Assembly: GCA_023415375.1 (NCBI GenBank) | Contig: JAEZKW010000184.1 | Span: 1 to 44,169 of the forward strand | Reading direction: 5' to 3' | DNA length: 44,169 nt | Source: Bacillota bacterium | Lineage (GTDB): Bacteria > Bacillota > UBA4882 > UBA8346 | Shown here: positions 6,152 to 14,956 of the stretch, in pieces | Position numbering within the stretch: the first letter of the stretch is position 1 | How the letters are laid out: each line of letters starts with the position of its first letter | Position numbers and translations under genes: made by a program | The notes under the pieces: model-generated | The model's input: the letters and a program-made list of their open reading frames with translations, nothing else | Databases searched by the model: none | What the model was told of the DNA's origin: nothing

Positions 6152-8695
6152 ATGCCAACCTTGGAATCGAATCAAAAGCGTTTAGAACTTTTAGCACCTG
6201 CGGGTGATTGGGATGCACTACTAGCGGCATTAGCGGCCGGAGCCGATGCTGTTTACCTTGGTGGTAAACTTTTTAACGCCCGTCAAAATGCGGCGAATTT
6301 TGATTTGGAGCATTTACAGGAAGCCACCGACTTACTGCATCTTCACGGGAAAAAAATTTATATCACCGTCAATACTTTAGTGGCTGGGAAAGAAATCTCA
6401 TCAGTTCTTGAATATCTTTACCAGTTGTACAACATCGGTGTTGATGCCGTAATCGTACAGGATTTAGGCTTGATACATGTGGCCCGGGAATATCTGCCCG
6501 ACTTGGAGCTGCATGCCAGCACCCAAATGACGGTCCATAATCATGAAGGGGCAATATTTTTAAAAAATTTAGGGCTCAAGAGGGTTGTTTTGGCCCGCGA
6601 AATGATTGCGGCTGAAGTCGAGTCGATTATCCGCGTCTCCGGTATGGAAATAGAGGTTTTTGTCCATGGAGCCTTATGTGTTTGTTACTCCGGCCAATGT
6701 CTAATGAGCAGCATGATTGGTGGCCGTAGCGGCAATCGGGGACGCTGCGCTCAGCCCTGTCGGATGGAGTATCAACTAGGGTTCAAAGGCGACCGGATCA
6801 TCGAGACTCCCGGAACTTATTTACTTTCGCCCAAGGATATTGCGTTAATTTCTGATATTCCCCAATTACATCAAATCGGCGTGAAATCACTGAAGATCGA
6901 AGGGCGAATGAAACGCCCGGAATATGTCTTTCAGGTTACTAAAATATACCGCCAAGCGCTGGATCGTTACTTTGATAATCCCACTGCTTTTACAATCAGC
7001 CCCCGAGAGGTACAACAACTTGAGCAATCTTTCAATCGGGGATTCAGCAACGGTTATTTCGGCGGTAACCGTAATCAAGATATAATGGGCTTTAAAAGGC
7101 CAAACAACCGGGGTGTGTATTTGGGCCGGATTTTGAGTTGCGACGCTTCGAGGGGGAGTATTTCCCTTAAATTGCAGGCCGACTTGGAGCTTGGAGATGA
7201 AATCGAAGTCTGGGTAAGCCAAGGTGGGCGCGTAGTGATACCGGTGCGGGAACTTCTTGAAAATGGGAAAACGATTACTGCTGCAATTTCAGGAGAAACC
7301 GTTTCCATTCCTGGAGCCGGGAAACTTCATCCGGGTGACCGGGTCTTTAAAATCTTTTCGATTCAAAATGATCGTGAGACGAAACAAGCTTTGAATAAGG
7401 ATAATCCCAACTTAAAAATTGCCTGTTCCGTACAAGTTCGTGGGGAGCTGAATCAACCGCTTCAGGTGACTTTTTCAGACCCTATTGGTCATAGCGGCAT
7501 TGCTGATACCGAAACCCGGTTGCAGACTGCCAGGACCCGTCCACTTACCGAAGAAACCATTCGGGAACAACTGAGCCGACTTGGTAACACTCCGTATTAT
7601 TTAGAAAAATTACACGTTCAGATGGGCGAAAATTTGATGGTACCTCTTCGCGATCTGAATCAAGTCCGGCGTCTTGCAGTTGAAGAATTAATGGAGAATG
7701 CTTTACAGCAATATCGCCGAAAAGCCATTCCTTTTAAAAGCCTCAAACCATTAAACTGCTCTTCCAGAGGGACTACAAAGCATCGTTCTATTCAACATTA
7801 TTTAAGTGTTTGGGTGGGGGATGGAGAGAGCGTAGCCATTGCTGCGAAAGCAGGGGCTGATTTAATCTATGTTGGCGGAGATGAGCTCGCAGGTTTCCAC
7901 TGGACAGAGAATTCATTGGTCGATTCCATTGAAACGGCTCACCAAGCCGGTTCCCGTTTAGTAATTGCCATGCCTCGTATAAACCGTGAAGGGCAGCGCC
8001 GAGATTGGTATTCATATTTGCAAATGGTCTCAAAGCTCGAGAGTGACGGGATTATGTTATCCGATTTGGGAACTTTGCAACGGGTTCTTGAAGAAACGAC
8101 CCAACCGGTTTTTTTGAACTACACCTTTAACTTTTTTAACAGTTATGCATTGGCTTTGATGAACAATCCACGAATCGTTCAATATACCCTCTCACCGGAA
8201 TTAACTTTGGAGCAAATCAAGGAAATTTCTCAAAATTGTCCTGAGATTAGGCTCGAATGTTTAGTTCAAGGTCCAATCGAGTTGATGGTATCGGAATATT
8301 GTCCAATCCATTCGACACTGGAAGCTGGAAAGGGTGCGTCCGCGCATTGTTCCGGGCCGTGCCGTCAAAATCATTATTTTTTACGGGATCGCTTGCAACT
8401 TGATTTTCCGATTTATACCGATCAATTCTGTCGACTCCATCTACTGAATACCAAAGACCTTTGTTTATATGGAGATTTACAAAGGCTTAATACGGAAGCA
8501 GACCTGGTTAATCGTTTGGAATTGAAAACTTTCAATGCCCATCAAGTAGCGCATTTTGTCGAAGAATACCATAAAGCCCTCAAAGCCATTCATAGAGGAC
8601 AACCTCTGGAAAATGAAGAGTCCGTAATGAAGGAATTTAAGTCCTTAACGGGCAGGGATATTACCAAGGGACATTATTTTCGGGGCGTTGAGTAG
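6152..8695 (+). CDS. Peptidase U32 family protein with DUF3656 (RlhA-type)
   Basis: An 847-residue U32-family protein. The N-terminal TIM-barrel part opens with LELLAPAGDWDALLAAL and AGADAVYLGG and carries the U32 signature EVFVHGALCVCYSGQC, followed by GRSGNRGRCAQPCRMEY. A DUF3656-like middle (about residues 370-500) and a second barrel-like C-terminal part with another cysteine cluster (EYCPIHS, AHCSGPCRQ) follow. E. coli RlhA, of similar architecture, hydroxylates a cytidine of 23S rRNA; other members are called collagenases. An RNA-modifying role is inference, and proximity to rpsO and pnp is only suggestive. The ATG at 6152 is preferred because GGAG lies 6 bases upstream; the ATG at 6140 has no site. 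Clustered cysteines suggest an iron-sulfur centre. Confidence 0.88.
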   Translation: MPTLESNQKRLELLAPAGDWDALLAALAAGADAVYLGGKLFNARQNAANFDLEHLQEATDLLHLHGKKIYITVNTLVAGKEISSVLEYLYQLYNIGVDAVIVQDLGLIHVAREYLPDLELHASTQMTVHNHEGAIFLKNLGLKRVVLAREMIAAEVESIIRVSGMEIEVFVHGALCVCYSGQCLMSSMIGGRSGNRGRCAQPCRMEYQLGFKGDRIIETPGTYLLSPKDIALISDIPQLHQIGVKSLKIEGRMKRPEYVFQVTKIYRQALDRYFDNPTAFTISPREVQQLEQSFNRGFSNGYFGGNRNQDIMGFKRPNNRGVYLGRILSCDASRGSISLKLQADLELGDEIEVWVSQGGRVVIPVRELLENGKTITAAISGETVSIPGAGKLHPGDRVFKIFSIQNDRETKQALNKDNPNLKIACSVQVRGELNQPLQVTFSDPIGHSGIADTETRLQTARTRPLTEETIREQLSRLGNTPYYLEKLHVQMGENLMVPLRDLNQVRRLAVEELMENALQQYRRKAIPFKSLKPLNCSSRGTTKHRSIQHYLSVWVGDGESVAIAAKAGADLIYVGGDELAGFHWTENSLVDSIETAHQAGSRLVIAMPRINREGQRRDWYSYLQMVSKLESDGIMLSDLGTLQRVLEETTQPVFLNYTFNFFNSYALALMNNPRIVQYTLSPELTLEQIKEISQNCPEIRLECLVQGPIELMVSEYCPIHSTLEAGKGASAHCSGPCRQNHYFLRDRLQLDFPIYTDQFCRLHLLNTKDLCLYGDLQRLNTEADLVNRLELKTFNAHQVAHFVEEYHKALKAIHRGQPLENEESVMKEFKSLTGRDITKGHYFRGVE

Positions 8696-8713
8696 ACTAC
8701 TCAAGATATTTTA

Positions 8714-8742
8714 TTTACAGTGCCATTGATTTATGGTAAAAT
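8714..8742 (+). promoter_or_regulatory. Predicted sigma-A promoter of rpsO
   Basis: TTTACA, a 17-base spacer and TAAAAT, placing the start of transcription near 8749, about 120 bases before the rpsO start codon. Confidence 0.7.
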
Positions 8743-8748
8743 AATTTT

Positions 8749-8870
8749 AGTTTGCGCTAAAGAATACGTTTTAAAGCAAGGTTGGCGGCGCAAAAAACCC
8801 TTGGCTGGGAGTTTCGACTCTCCAACGGAACCCGCGGCGGGAGGCGTTTATAGAAAAGGAGGTGACTTTC
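8749..8870 (+). promoter_or_regulatory. Structured rpsO leader, possible S15 autoregulatory RNA
   Basis: The 120-base leader can form at least three helices: TGC...GCA around TAAA/TTTA at about 8753-8777; TTGG..GGGAGT/ACTCTCCAA at 8801-8825; and a GC-rich CCCG/CGGG hairpin at 8830-8841. The ribosome binding site AAAGGAGG (8855-8862) follows. S15 is known to repress its own translation through leader RNA in several bacterial groups by unrelated structures, so a similar control here is a reasonable inference, but I cannot match a specific described class. Confidence 0.4.
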
Positions 8871-9137
8871 ATGCTGACTTTAGAAAAGAAACAAGAGATT
8901 ATCTCGAAATACCATTTACATGAGGGGGACACCGGTTCGCCGGAAGTTCAAATCGCTATTCTTACTGAGCGGATTAACTATTTAACCGAGCATCTTAAGG
9001 TTCATAAAAAGGACCATCATTCAAGACGCGGCTTATTAAAAATGGTCGGTCAACGGCGCGGTTTATTAAATTATCTGAATCAAAAAGATATTGAGCGGTA
9101 TCGGGCAATCATTGAAAGATTAGGTCTCCGGAAATAG
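8871..9137 (+). CDS. rpsO: 30S ribosomal protein S15
   Basis: An 88-residue ribosomal protein S15 binding the central domain of 16S rRNA. The product MLTLEKKQEIISKYHLHEGD is followed by the family core GSPEVQIAILTERINYLTEHL, the KDHHSRRGLLKMVGQRRGLL signature and a C-terminal helix ending ERLGLRK. Length matches the family (88-89). The start is ATG 8871, 8 bases after a perfect AAAGGAGG; the in-frame GTG at 8862 lies within the ribosome binding site. It has its own promoter, a long leader and its own terminator, then pnp, the standard rpsO-pnp order. Confidence 0.98.
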   Translation: MLTLEKKQEIISKYHLHEGDTGSPEVQIAILTERINYLTEHLKVHKKDHHSRRGLLKMVGQRRGLLNYLNQKDIERYRAIIERLGLRK

Positions 9138-9141
9138 TCGG

Positions 9142-9168
9142 AAAAGCGGGTTACCCGCTTTTCTTTCT
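9142..9168 (+). terminator. Terminator between rpsO and pnp
   Basis: AAAAGCGGG/CCCGCTTTT, a 9-bp stem with a 3-base loop, followed by CTTTCT. Some readthrough into pnp is possible because the T-run is imperfect. Confidence 0.8.
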
Positions 9169-9197
9169 ATATAAAGGGATATACTATGGATGGTTAT

Positions 9198-9267
9198 CAG
9201 TTATTCGTTATGAGTGACAATCAACTAAAGCTTTTAGATGTTGGTTGTAAGTTTAATCTAATAACTG
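9198..9267 (+). promoter_or_regulatory. Long nested hairpin in the pnp leader
   Basis: Three nested arms: CAGTTATT (9198) with AATAACTG (9260), ACAATCAAC (9217) with GTTGGTTGT (9240), and CTAAA with TTTAG at the tip, with a symmetrical 11-by-11 internal loop between the outer two. In E. coli, the pnp leader hairpin is cut by RNase III to start PNPase autoregulation; similar control here is inference. Confidence 0.5.
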
Positions 9268-9336
9268 TTAGCAAATATTAAAATTAAAAGATCCGTGTGT
9301 TCATTTGATTTCACGGAAGTTCGAAGGAGGTTTGAA

Positions 9337-11439
9337 ATGATGCAAAAATGGGAGATGACCTTAGCAGGTCGCCCTCTCATCATAGAAACCGGGAAGATGG
9401 CAAAGCAAGCCAACGCATCGGTACTGGTACGCTATGGTGATACCGTAGTTTTAGTCACCGCGGTAATGGCCCAAAAAGCCCGGGAAGGAATTGACTTCTT
9501 TCCGTTATTGGTTGACTATGAAGAAAGGCTTTATGCAGTCGGTAAGATTCCAGGTGGATTTATCAAAAGAGAGGGTAGGCCGGCAGAAAGTGCTGTGCTG
9601 GCAGCCCGAATGATTGATCGCCCGTTAAGACCATTGTTTCCGGAAGGGTTTCGCAATGATGTACAGGTAACTACGACGGTTCTCTCGGTTGAACCCGATA
9701 ATGAACCGGGCTTAGCCGGCATGATTGGCGCTTCAGCTGCCTTACATATTTCTGAGATTCCATTTGCCGGGCCCATTGGAGGCGTTAAAGTCGGAAGAAT
9801 TGATGGTCAGTTTATTATCAACCCGACTGTAGCGCAAATGGAAAAGAGTGATCTTCAATTAACCGTCGCTGGCACCAAAGATGCAATTATGATGGTTGAG
9901 GCCGGCGCTAATGAAATTTCGGAGGATGACGCTTTAGAGGCCATCCTGTATGGCCATTCCGTTATCCAAGAAATTGTGGCGTTTATTGAAAAAATCCGTT
10001 CTGAAGTCGGCAAACCAAAGATTGAACCGGTTTTGGATGAGCCTCAGCCTGATATTGATAAGATGGTAAGGGATTTTGCTACTTCCAAAATGGCAGCAGC
10101 CATCAAAACCAATGAAAAGTTACAAAGAGAAGCTTTGATTGAACAAGTAAAAGAAGAAACAAAAACCCATTTTGCTGAAAGTTTGGGAGAAGGTTATCAG
10201 GCTGCTTCCGGCGATATCAATGAAGTTTTGGAGAATATCGTTAAAGAAGAAGTTCGCCGTATGATTGCGGTTGATAAAATCCGCCCGGATGGCCGGGGAT
10301 TGAATGAAATCCGTCCGATTACTTGTGAAGTGGGCATATTACCTCGTACACATGGCTCGGGACTTTTTACTCGCGGTCAAACTCAAGTTTTAACTGTCTG
10401 TACATTGGGACGGGTCAGCGAAGAGCAAATATTGGACGGCCTTGGTGATGACCAATCAAAACGGTACATCCACCATTATAATTTCCCTGGTTTTAGTGTC
10501 GGTGAGGTCCGTCCGGTTCGAAGCCCGGGACGAAGAGAAATCGGTCATGGAGCGCTTGCCGAGAGGGCTCTGGTGCCGGTGATTCCCAGTGAGGAAGATT
10601 TTCCTTACACCATCCGGTTAGTTTCCGAAGTTATTGAGTCAAATGGCTCCTCTTCTCAGGCTAGTGTCTGTGGAAGCACCTTGTCTCTAATGGATGCCGG
10701 TGTACCGATTAGAAAACCGGTGGCCGGAGTGGCGATGGGACTTCTTAAAGATGGTGACGACTTTGCCATTTTGACGGATATTCAAGGTCTGGAAGACCAC
10801 TTTGGAGATATGGACTTTAAAGTGGCCGGTACCAAAGACGGCATTACCGCAATTCAAATGGATATAAAGGTTAAAGGTATCGATCGGGCGATTTTAAAGC
10901 AAGCCTTAGCGCAAGCCAAAGAAGGCCGATTGTTTATATTAGATAAGATGCTAGCAGTGATACCGGAGTCGCATAAAGAATTATCACCATACGCACCCCG
11001 CATTATCCGTTTCTCGATTGATCCGGATCGGATCCGTGATGTCATTGGACCTGGCGGCAAAATGATTCGCAAAATTGTTGAAGAAACGGGTGCTGAAATC
11101 GATATCGAGGATGATGGACGGGTATTTATCGCGGCAGTTGATGCCAAGGCCGGAGAGAAAGCTCAACAAATTATTAAAAGCCTAACCAGCGATGTGGAAA
11201 TTGGGGCAACCTATATGGGTAAAGTAACCAGACTTATGAATTTCGGGGCATTCGTGGAAATTCTGCCAGGCAAAGAAGGTTTAGTCCATATTTCACAGCT
11301 TGCCAAAGAACGGGTCGCCAAAGTTGAAGATGTGGTCAATGTTGGTGATGAGATTATGGTTAAAGTTGTTGAAATTGACAAGCAAGGGCGAATTAATTTA
11401 TCCCGTAAAGCTTTATTGGGTGGAGAGACAGCTGAATAA
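9337..11439 (+). CDS. pnp: Polyribonucleotide nucleotidyltransferase (PNPase)
   Basis: A 700-residue PNPase, the 3'-5' phosphorolytic exoribonuclease. Domains in order: first RNase PH domain (about 1-230, with VRYGDTVVLVTAVMA), helical linker, second RNase PH domain (about 310-540, with RPDGRGLNEIRPI, the FSVGEVRPVRSPGRREIGHG phosphate/RNA site and ESNGSSSQASVCG), KH domain (about 555-612, VIGPGGKMIRKI) and S1 domain (about 618-690, GKVTRLMNFGAFVEI). Length and motifs are complete. The start is ATG 9337, 6 bases after AAGGAGG; an adjacent in-frame ATG at 9340 is an equal alternative. It follows rpsO in the usual order and is preceded by a long nested hairpin. Confidence 0.98.
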   Translation: MMQKWEMTLAGRPLIIETGKMAKQANASVLVRYGDTVVLVTAVMAQKAREGIDFFPLLVDYEERLYAVGKIPGGFIKREGRPAESAVLAARMIDRPLRPLFPEGFRNDVQVTTTVLSVEPDNEPGLAGMIGASAALHISEIPFAGPIGGVKVGRIDGQFIINPTVAQMEKSDLQLTVAGTKDAIMMVEAGANEISEDDALEAILYGHSVIQEIVAFIEKIRSEVGKPKIEPVLDEPQPDIDKMVRDFATSKMAAAIKTNEKLQREALIEQVKEETKTHFAESLGEGYQAASGDINEVLENIVKEEVRRMIAVDKIRPDGRGLNEIRPITCEVGILPRTHGSGLFTRGQTQVLTVCTLGRVSEEQILDGLGDDQSKRYIHHYNFPGFSVGEVRPVRSPGRREIGHGALAERALVPVIPSEEDFPYTIRLVSEVIESNGSSSQASVCGSTLSLMDAGVPIRKPVAGVAMGLLKDGDDFAILTDIQGLEDHFGDMDFKVAGTKDGITAIQMDIKVKGIDRAILKQALAQAKEGRLFILDKMLAVIPESHKELSPYAPRIIRFSIDPDRIRDVIGPGGKMIRKIVEETGAEIDIEDDGRVFIAAVDAKAGEKAQQIIKSLTSDVEIGATYMGKVTRLMNFGAFVEILPGKEGLVHISQLAKERVAKVEDVVNVGDEIMVKVVEIDKQGRINLSRKALLGGETAE

Positions 11440-11501
11440 TCTTCACCCTAAATTTAACTTCCGGAAATATCCGGTATACTGAATACATTACTAAAATAGA
11501 G

Positions 11502-11528
11502 CCTTCCCTTGGGGAGGTTTTTGTTTTT
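11502..11528 (+). terminator. Terminator after pnp
   Basis: CCTTCCC pairs with GGGGAGG across a short loop, followed by TTTTTGTTTTTG. It separates pnp from the convergent CotS-like genes ending at 11532. Confidence 0.75.
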
Positions 11529-11531
11529 GTT

Positions 11532-12575
11532 CTAAATTAAAGTTGAATCGATTTGATATTTCCGGGAGAACTGGTTTAGAAATTGATTGCGGAGTGCCCG
11601 GTAATAGATTTTGTGACGGAGCTTTTTAATAAACCGTTCTTTAGGCCAGGGTAATTTTTCATAATAATATTGCAGCCCTACTTGCCAAAAATCCTGGGGC
11701 CAGCAGAGGAGAACATACATCACCTCGAGCTCTTCAGCCGTCAATGGACTCACTGTTTGATATTCGCTGAGAATAAAATCCCCAACTTCCAAACGCCATC
11801 CATTGTGTTTTAAATTTCGAACCATCAGGTTGATTAGATCATGAATTCGCAAATCGAGAAGGCAGTAATCAAAATCAACCAATAACAGCCGATCCCCGAA
11901 GGTGCGGAGTATATTACGGCCGGAATAATCATGATGACAGAAGCTAAAAGCGGCGGAAGCGGCTTCTGCGACCTTAGGGTAAGGCGATTTTAGTAAAGCT
12001 TCAAAGCTGGCAACGGCTTGTTGATAAAAGGGGCCGAAGTTTCGTAAATACAAGCGGCTGAAAACCGATGATTCCTTTTCTAAGTTGGCAAGACGCTGGA
12101 AGTCCCGCAATTGTTGAAGCCGTTCTTCCAACTTGCGAGGCCATCCCAGCCAACAAGTCCGCTCTGGATTGGGTTTGTTTGGTTTAAAACCGGCGCTTTT
12201 GGTGTGAAACTCAGCCAGAAATCTGGAGGCTTGTTTCAAATCCATCAAAATTCGAAAATCTAATTCAATTCCTAAATACCAATCGGTTAAAATATATAAA
12301 TTATCCCCAAAGTTCACAAAAGGCTCATGAAGCCTGCTCCAGGCAAATTTCGGCAAATTGGTAAAGTTTTGATGGTATAGATATTGCTGGGCTTCATCAA
12401 TGAACCGGATATCAGTGGCACAGAGTTTCGACTTTTTCAAATACTTGACACCATGATTGGTTTCAACCTTCCAGACTCGACGATAAGATTGACATGTTTT
12501 AAATTGAAGGCCAAATTGGGCAATGATTTCTTCAATATCCTCTTTTTTTAAATCAGCTGAGAAGTCATCTGCCAT
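11532..12575 (-). CDS. CotS-family spore coat protein kinase-like protein (paralogue 1)
   Basis: A 347-residue protein of the CotS/YsxE/YutH aminoglycoside-phosphotransferase-like kinase fold. Visible are the N-lobe strand with GVKYLKKSK, the catalytic loop FCHHDYSGRNI with Asp and Asn, the metal-binding DFD in LLVDFDYCLLDLRIHDLINL, and the CotS-type C-terminal signature FWQVGLQYYYEKLPWPKERF. In Bacillus, CotS-family proteins are assembled into the spore coat; CotH and related kinases phosphorylate coat proteins, but activity of CotS itself is less clear. It is the last of three tandem paralogues, beginning 3 bases after the stop of the upstream one, with only a weak ribosome binding site, so translation is probably coupled. 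Confidence 0.85.
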   Translation of the reverse strand: MADDFSADLKKEDIEEIIAQFGLQFKTCQSYRRVWKVETNHGVKYLKKSKLCATDIRFIDEAQQYLYHQNFTNLPKFAWSRLHEPFVNFGDNLYILTDWYLGIELDFRILMDLKQASRFLAEFHTKSAGFKPNKPNPERTCWLGWPRKLEERLQQLRDFQRLANLEKESSVFSRLYLRNFGPFYQQAVASFEALLKSPYPKVAEAASAAFSFCHHDYSGRNILRTFGDRLLLVDFDYCLLDLRIHDLINLMVRNLKHNGWRLEVGDFILSEYQTVSPLTAEELEVMYVLLCWPQDFWQVGLQYYYEKLPWPKERFIKKLRHKIYYRALRNQFLNQFSRKYQIDSTLI

Positions 12576-12578
12576 ATT

Positions 12579-13598
12579 TCATTCGCCGCCCTGTGATTGA
12601 TAGTTTTCAAATTGTTGTTGAAATTGCACCAGGTGGTCTTTATTACGGACATACTTTTGAAATTTTCGCAGTAATCTTTCGGGCCCATAGGCAGTATGCT
12701 GATCAAAGTAGCGGATAGCCAGGCGCCAAAATTTTTGCGGGAAAAAGAAAACGGCTTTCATCACTTCAAGTTCACTGGAAGTCAAGGGACTCACCTCTTG
12801 GTAGGAGTCAATGATTAATTTGGCAATCTGGTATTGCCAGCGGTATTTTTTCATTACCCGCCTTGTAAATTTGATTACATCCATAATTGGTAAATCTAGC
12901 CTGCAACTATCAAAATCAATAATAAAAACTTCATTTGCCGGAGTCAGAATAAAGTTTCGGGCAGCCGGATCCCCGTGGCAAAAGGGTTTCCTCCGCCGAG
13001 CTTGTTCCACCAGTTTAATGTAATCGCTCTTTTTCATTTTAGCAATTGCCTCGGTAGCCATTGGAAGATAAGCATCAACATTCGCCAAATAGGTAGCTGA
13101 AAATTGATCTTTGGGAGAACTGCGAGCTAATTCTTTAAACCGCAGTAAATCTTGGTATCGTTCTTCGAAATGTTTTAAACATTTTCCCAGAAGATCCCGC
13201 ATATTGGAGTGTAATGGAGGTGTAAAGTCACTACTTTTTTGATGGAAGTCGGCAAGTACCTTCATGGAATCAGTTAATTCGGCCTTATTCCGATAATCGC
13301 TTTGACGGCCTTCAATCCATTCAAACAGACTATAAGAAAAATTTTGATCAAAAACTGAAGTCTCCCCATTTTTGGTTGGAATCAGGGGAGTCATCTTCGA
13401 AAATCCTCTTTGATTTAAATGTGAGATTGCCTGATGGACAAAGAGGATACGCGCAGGGACTAAGGGTGATAATTTTAGATTTTTTAAACCGCTTTCAGTG
13501 TATACCTTATAAACATCGCGAACTTTTTCAAAACGATAAAGCTTAAGCCCCCAATGATCTAAAATCTTTTGCAGGTCGGAATGGGTGGTATTTGTCAT
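12579..13598 (-). CDS. CotS-family spore coat protein kinase-like protein (paralogue 2)
   Basis: A 339-residue paralogue with the catalytic loop FCHGDPAARNFI, the DFD motif in VFIIDFDSCRLDLPIMDV and the shared C-terminal block FPQKFWRLAIRYF...YGPERLLRKF. The start is ATG 13598, which has AGGAGG 6 bases upstream; the open frame extends 70 codons further, but that stretch overlaps the neighbouring gene in another frame and has no family similarity. It lies 10 bases after paralogue 3 and 3 bases before paralogue 1. It probably acts in spore coat assembly in the mother cell, inferred from the family only. Confidence 0.86.
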   Translation of the reverse strand: MTNTTHSDLQKILDHWGLKLYRFEKVRDVYKVYTESGLKNLKLSPLVPARILFVHQAISHLNQRGFSKMTPLIPTKNGETSVFDQNFSYSLFEWIEGRQSDYRNKAELTDSMKVLADFHQKSSDFTPPLHSNMRDLLGKCLKHFEERYQDLLRFKELARSSPKDQFSATYLANVDAYLPMATEAIAKMKKSDYIKLVEQARRRKPFCHGDPAARNFILTPANEVFIIDFDSCRLDLPIMDVIKFTRRVMKKYRWQYQIAKLIIDSYQEVSPLTSSELEVMKAVFFFPQKFWRLAIRYFDQHTAYGPERLLRKFQKYVRNKDHLVQFQQQFENYQSQGGE

Positions 13599-13608
13599 CC
13601 GGCTCCTC

Positions 13609-14607
13609 CTAATTTGAAGAAAAAGTAAAAGAATTGGAACACCGATTCTCAAAAAAAAGGCGACGCTTAGATTCTTCAGAAATAATTTCCCAGATACGAT
13701 TTTGATAGCGCCTCTCTGGCCAAGATAAGTTTTCCCGGTAGCGTTGATGGCAAAATCGCCAAAAACGGCGAGGGAAACGCAGTAAAACAGGTAAAATTTG
13801 GATTTCAATATCGAGTAAAGGTCTTTCGTGATTATAGCTTTCGAGCAAGATATCGAGCGAGGGTTCTTTGGGATTCCATTCTACAGCTTGCAACACCCGT
13901 ATTGCCAAATGAGCCAATTCTTTGAGCCAAAAATCACAACTGACAAATTCAAAGTCAATCAAATGGCATTTTTGATGGTCCATAATGATATTCCCGGGAG
14001 CCGGGTCATTATGACAAAAACCTCTTTGATGGCCCAGGAGTGAGTTGAGATTCGGATAATTTTTAAGTTCACGGGTTACCTCACGGCTTTGCTCTAAAAA
14101 ATAATCGCTCCACTCAATCACTGTTCGATCAATACGATTTAGGTCGCGCCTCTTTGGCAACTCAGGCAAAAGGTTTTCTAAAAAATCGTGATAACTTTGA
14201 TATTCTTCAATTCCTTGTTCGTTCATAAGCTCTTTGGGAAAGGAAACTTTACGGGAAAATTCATGAATTTGCCCAAAAAACTGACCAATTCCCCTTAAGT
14301 GTTGTAGGTTTCCAAAGGATGGTTTTTCCCCGGTGTAACACTGAGAAAGACTGAAATAATCATCGCCCCACTCAAGATATAACTTTCCGCTTTGGGTAGG
14401 CCGAATTGGAACAACTTGTTTTAATCCCTGATGATAAAGTTCATTAACAATTTGGGCAACCATTGAAAAATGGTCCGGAGTATCCTTTATTTTTTTTAAG
14501 ATGTAAGTCTGACCTGGAGTGACTATTTTCCAAACAGAGTGAAAGGGCTTCATGGCGGTCGCTGAAATAGAATATTCCTGATTAATTTTTTGTATAAACT
14601 CTATCAA
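13609..14607 (-). CDS. CotS-family spore coat protein kinase-like protein (paralogue 3)
   Basis: A 332-residue protein with the catalytic loop FCHNDPAPGNII, the metal motif as LIDFEFVSCDFWLKELAHL (DFE instead of DFD) and the C-terminal block FPRRFWRFCHQRYRENLSWP. The N-lobe has a Lys pair in TYILKKIK as candidate ATP-binding lysine. The start is uncertain: TTG at 14607 fits the length of the relatives, and AAGGAAG lies about 10 bases upstream; no ATG is available in frame nearby. It is the first gene of the minus-strand operon; a CATAGGATA sequence on the minus strand around 14655-14665 resembles a sigma-K -10 element, which would fit late mother-cell expression, but no matching -35 is clear. 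Confidence 0.84.
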   Translation of the reverse strand: MIEFIQKINQEYSISATAMKPFHSVWKIVTPGQTYILKKIKDTPDHFSMVAQIVNELYHQGLKQVVPIRPTQSGKLYLEWGDDYFSLSQCYTGEKPSFGNLQHLRGIGQFFGQIHEFSRKVSFPKELMNEQGIEEYQSYHDFLENLLPELPKRRDLNRIDRTVIEWSDYFLEQSREVTRELKNYPNLNSLLGHQRGFCHNDPAPGNIIMDHQKCHLIDFEFVSCDFWLKELAHLAIRVLQAVEWNPKEPSLDILLESYNHERPLLDIEIQILPVLLRFPRRFWRFCHQRYRENLSWPERRYQNRIWEIISEESKRRLFFENRCSNSFTFSSN

Positions 14608-14791
14608 TTCGTTGATTCTTCCTTTCCATGAATCCTTATAGATTTTTTCAATCCCTATATCCTATGATTGGACTATAGCAAATGACATAAAATTTCTAAG
14701 GAATTGATTGTTCTCTTTCGACTGGATTTAGGGTATGCCAAGTTCCCAACCCCGGCTTTAATGAATAACATGATAGCTGGAGGTGCATCTT

Positions 14792-14956
14792 ATGGGAAAC
14801 CCCTTTAAACACCTTAGGTATTTAAATCAAAAAGTTTTTTTAATTATTCTGGCATTATTGTTTTTGAAAGCCTTAATAGCGGCCAACCCCATTGATATCA
14901 TTATTTTAATTGGGTTAATCCTAGTGTTTATTGGTTGGTTTGGCGATGGCTGTTAA
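14792..14956 (+). CDS. Small 54-residue membrane protein, unrecognised
   Basis: A short reading frame starting MGNPFKHLRYLNQK and ending GWFGDGC. It has a strong ribosome binding site (GGAGGT at 14779-14784, 7 bases before the ATG), a basic N-terminus and two hydrophobic stretches (about residues 15-28 and 33-49) that could form a hairpin of two membrane helices. Its stop overlaps the start of the next CotS-like gene by 11 bases (ATG at 14946, TAA at 14954), and that gene has no ribosome binding site of its own, so the small frame probably drives its translation. I do not recognise the family. It may be a genuine small sporulation membrane protein or a leader needed for coupling. Confidence 0.6.
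   Translation: MGNPFKHLRYLNQKVFLIILALLFLKALIAANPIDIIILIGLILVFIGWFGDGC

Noticed and set aside
8720..8923. A 67-codon plus-strand frame across the rpsO leader
   Set aside because: It starts inside the promoter spacer, runs through the structured leader and into rpsO in another frame; no family is visible.
9337..11439. Idea that the rpsO-pnp region is a transferred or fused locus
   Set aside because: Gene order, lengths and motifs are the standard rpsO-pnp arrangement.
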